Origin: Malachius bipustulatus
Taxonomy: Eukaryota; Arthropoda; Insecta; Coleoptera; Melyridae
Assembly (NCBI GenBank): GCA_910589415.1
Contig: OU342630.1
Coordinates: 1,922,001 to 1,986,000, forward strand
DNA length: 64,000 bases
Direction: 5' to 3'
The translations under genes were made by a program, and so were the position numbers. Every line of letters starts with the position of its first letter. Position 1 is the first letter of the stretch. Below are positions 63,382 to 64,000 of this stretch, in pieces. Below the pieces are notes generated by a model, which did not search any database, was not told where the DNA came from, and saw only the letters and a program-made list of their open reading frames with translations.

Positions 63382-64000
63382 CTAGTTTTTTTGATGCTGG
63401 TTATTCAAGTCAGTTTCTAATACTGAGTTGTTAACATTTTTTATTTTATCTCTGCTATTGAACCAGCATTCAGCCTCAGGGTGGAAACGTGTACCTTTAC
63501 CTTTATCTTTACAAGTTTTACATCGTATTTTTTTTTCGGTGTTATAGTTTTTACTTATTTTTATTTCGTTATTTTTTTTGTAAACAAGATGTTCCAACTT
63601 ACCTATTTCATTATATAGATCTTTTGTATCTTCCAATGTTTCCCTATCAATCCTGTCAGCTACAAAAATTGGCAGACCAGTTGCAATGAGGTCTATCAAA
63701 GTTCCGGTATCAATTGACTTTCTCACTTCTAATAACAGTTTCTCTTTTCTTACTGCATAATCTAACAAAGATCCTGTTTGATATCTGAATGATAATGCAT
63801 ACCTAATTGGAGTCCAGCCTTTATTTGCAAATGTGTCACAAAAGTTTTCTTTCCATGTACGCCATTCTGATTCAATTGTAAACTTTAACAGCATACAGTC
63901 ATACCAATCCATACGGACTTTTTCTAGGAACAATTTTAAAATTTCAATTTTCTTCCTGTCTTGTGCTATCCCGAATCTTTCACACTCTTTTTCAAATTCG
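63382..64000 (-). CDS. gag: Gypsy element 2 Gag, C-terminal part (continues outside)
   Basis: The frame is open from the window edge ('EFEKECERFGIAQDRKKIEI') to TAG 63382. It reads 'LFLEKVRMDWYDCMLLKF', 'WRTWKENFCDTFANKGW', 'ALSFRYQTGSLLDYAVRKEK' and 'IDLIATGLPIFVADRID', a typical Gag capsid C-terminus. A nucleocapsid-like 'CKTCKDKGKGTRFHPEAEC' follows, a zinc knuckle with widened spacing. Its final codons hold the frameshift heptamer. No lesion seen in this part. Confidence 0.85.
   Translation of the reverse strand, partial: EFEKECERFGIAQDRKKIEILKLFLEKVRMDWYDCMLLKFTIESEWRTWKENFCDTFANKGWTPIRYALSFRYQTGSLLDYAVRKEKLLLEVRKSIDTGTLIDLIATGLPIFVADRIDRETLEDTKDLYNEIGKLEHLVYKKNNEIKISKNYNTEKKIRCKTCKDKGKGTRFHPEAECWFNSRDKIKNVNNSVLETDLNNQHQKN
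63385..63391 (-). promoter_or_regulatory. -1 ribosomal frameshift site AAAAAAC
   Basis: The minus strand at the gag end reads CAA AAA AAC TAG. A AAA AAC in the zero frame is a canonical heptamer directly before the stop, and the -1 frame opens into pol. Same layout as in the other Gypsy. Confidence 0.85.

Larger units (their letters stand above)
59525..63391 (-). pseudogene. pol: Gypsy element 2 Pol, frameshifted and catalytically damaged
   Basis: Entered by -1 shift from gag. The protease motif reads 'FGIYYSGSNVSLI', Tyr in place of the catalytic Asp of DSG. The RT has 'SRLCIDFRELNKIVIPQSQP', 'SKLDINSAFWSIPL' and 'FAVSYIADILIFS', with YIAD instead of YIDD. RNase H has 'IHIYTDASLQGIGAVL' and 'VFSDHKPLEKM'. 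A frameshift near 61280 separates the integrase (60325-61332): zinc finger 'CRNCEIC', 'IVSIDTIGGFG', 'GMILTDQYPG' and 'FSNGLNERLNQTL' (D,D,E), then 'LKIGPYKIVEKI'. The last 24 codons after 'LKLFHV' lie beyond the hAT MITE, to the TAG at 59525. Confidence 0.88.
59136..64000 (-). mobile_element. Ty3/Gypsy element 2, 3' LTR to gag, runs off the window
   Basis: On the minus strand, gag (open at 64000), pol, polypurine tract 'ttgagggggggaga' and an LTR starting TGTAAGG at 59481 are in normal order. The hAT MITE copy 2 interrupts the pol end. The 5' LTR would lie beyond the window. Coding lesions include a frameshift near 61280 and two catalytic substitutions. Confidence 0.85.

Overview
This window looks like AT-rich nuclear DNA of an invertebrate, most likely an insect. 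The evidence is the dense set of BEL/Pao, Ty3/Gypsy, non-LTR, Penelope-like, mariner, hAT, piggyBac-type and PIF/Harbinger elements, the spliceosomal GT-AG introns, and the frequent 'taggtacctacc'-style text common in insect intergenic DNA. A hemipteran is my guess from the style of the elements, not something I can prove. I found no convincing host gene, tRNA, rRNA or CRISPR array. Nearly every recognisable coding stretch belongs to a transposable element, and most are broken.

Layout. 1-8.6 kb: non-coding, with diverged direct and inverted repeats, a 149-bp MITE (1543-1691) and a 2.4-kb foldback element with ~0.5-kb arms (5276-7661). 8.6-14.6 kb: fragments of a Penelope-like RT, an unidentified conserved protein, an APE-type LINE RT and the nuclease domain of an RLE-type LINE. 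14.6-21.2 kb: an almost complete BEL/Pao element with two 192-bp LTRs (2 differences) and a CACCC target duplication. 21.2-24.9 kb: two mariner-like remnants, an inverted repeat with a hammerhead-ribozyme-like core, a (TAAA)n tract and a Gypsy fragment.

24.9-51.0 kb is one nest. An APE-type LINE on the + strand has been split by successive insertions: a 1.3-kb unclassified element (12-bp target duplication), a hAT MITE (8-bp), a foldback element (TA) that holds a second hairpin element (TA), a minus-strand RNase-H LINE flanked by ~250-bp copies of the target, and a PIF/Harbinger transposon (TAA). The RNase-H LINE itself holds an Academ-like element and a piggyBac-type MITE (TTAA). The Harbinger element holds a Gypsy whose parts are in circularly permuted order. 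Removing the inserts at their duplications re-joins the LINE text.

51.0-64.0 kb: an LTR-like block, a Harbinger deletion derivative inside a small unidentified ORF, a 257-bp MITE, 3.3 kb with little recognisable content, a second copy of the LINE family, and a minus-strand Gypsy that runs off the window end and carries a second copy of the hAT MITE.

The two Harbinger genes (MADF/BESS protein and DDE transposase) would act together in transposition, and each lies partly inside the other's intron. Both Gypsy elements have a classic -1 frameshift heptamer directly before the gag stop codon. The locus reads as a transposon graveyard such as pericentromeric DNA or a piRNA cluster, but that is inference.
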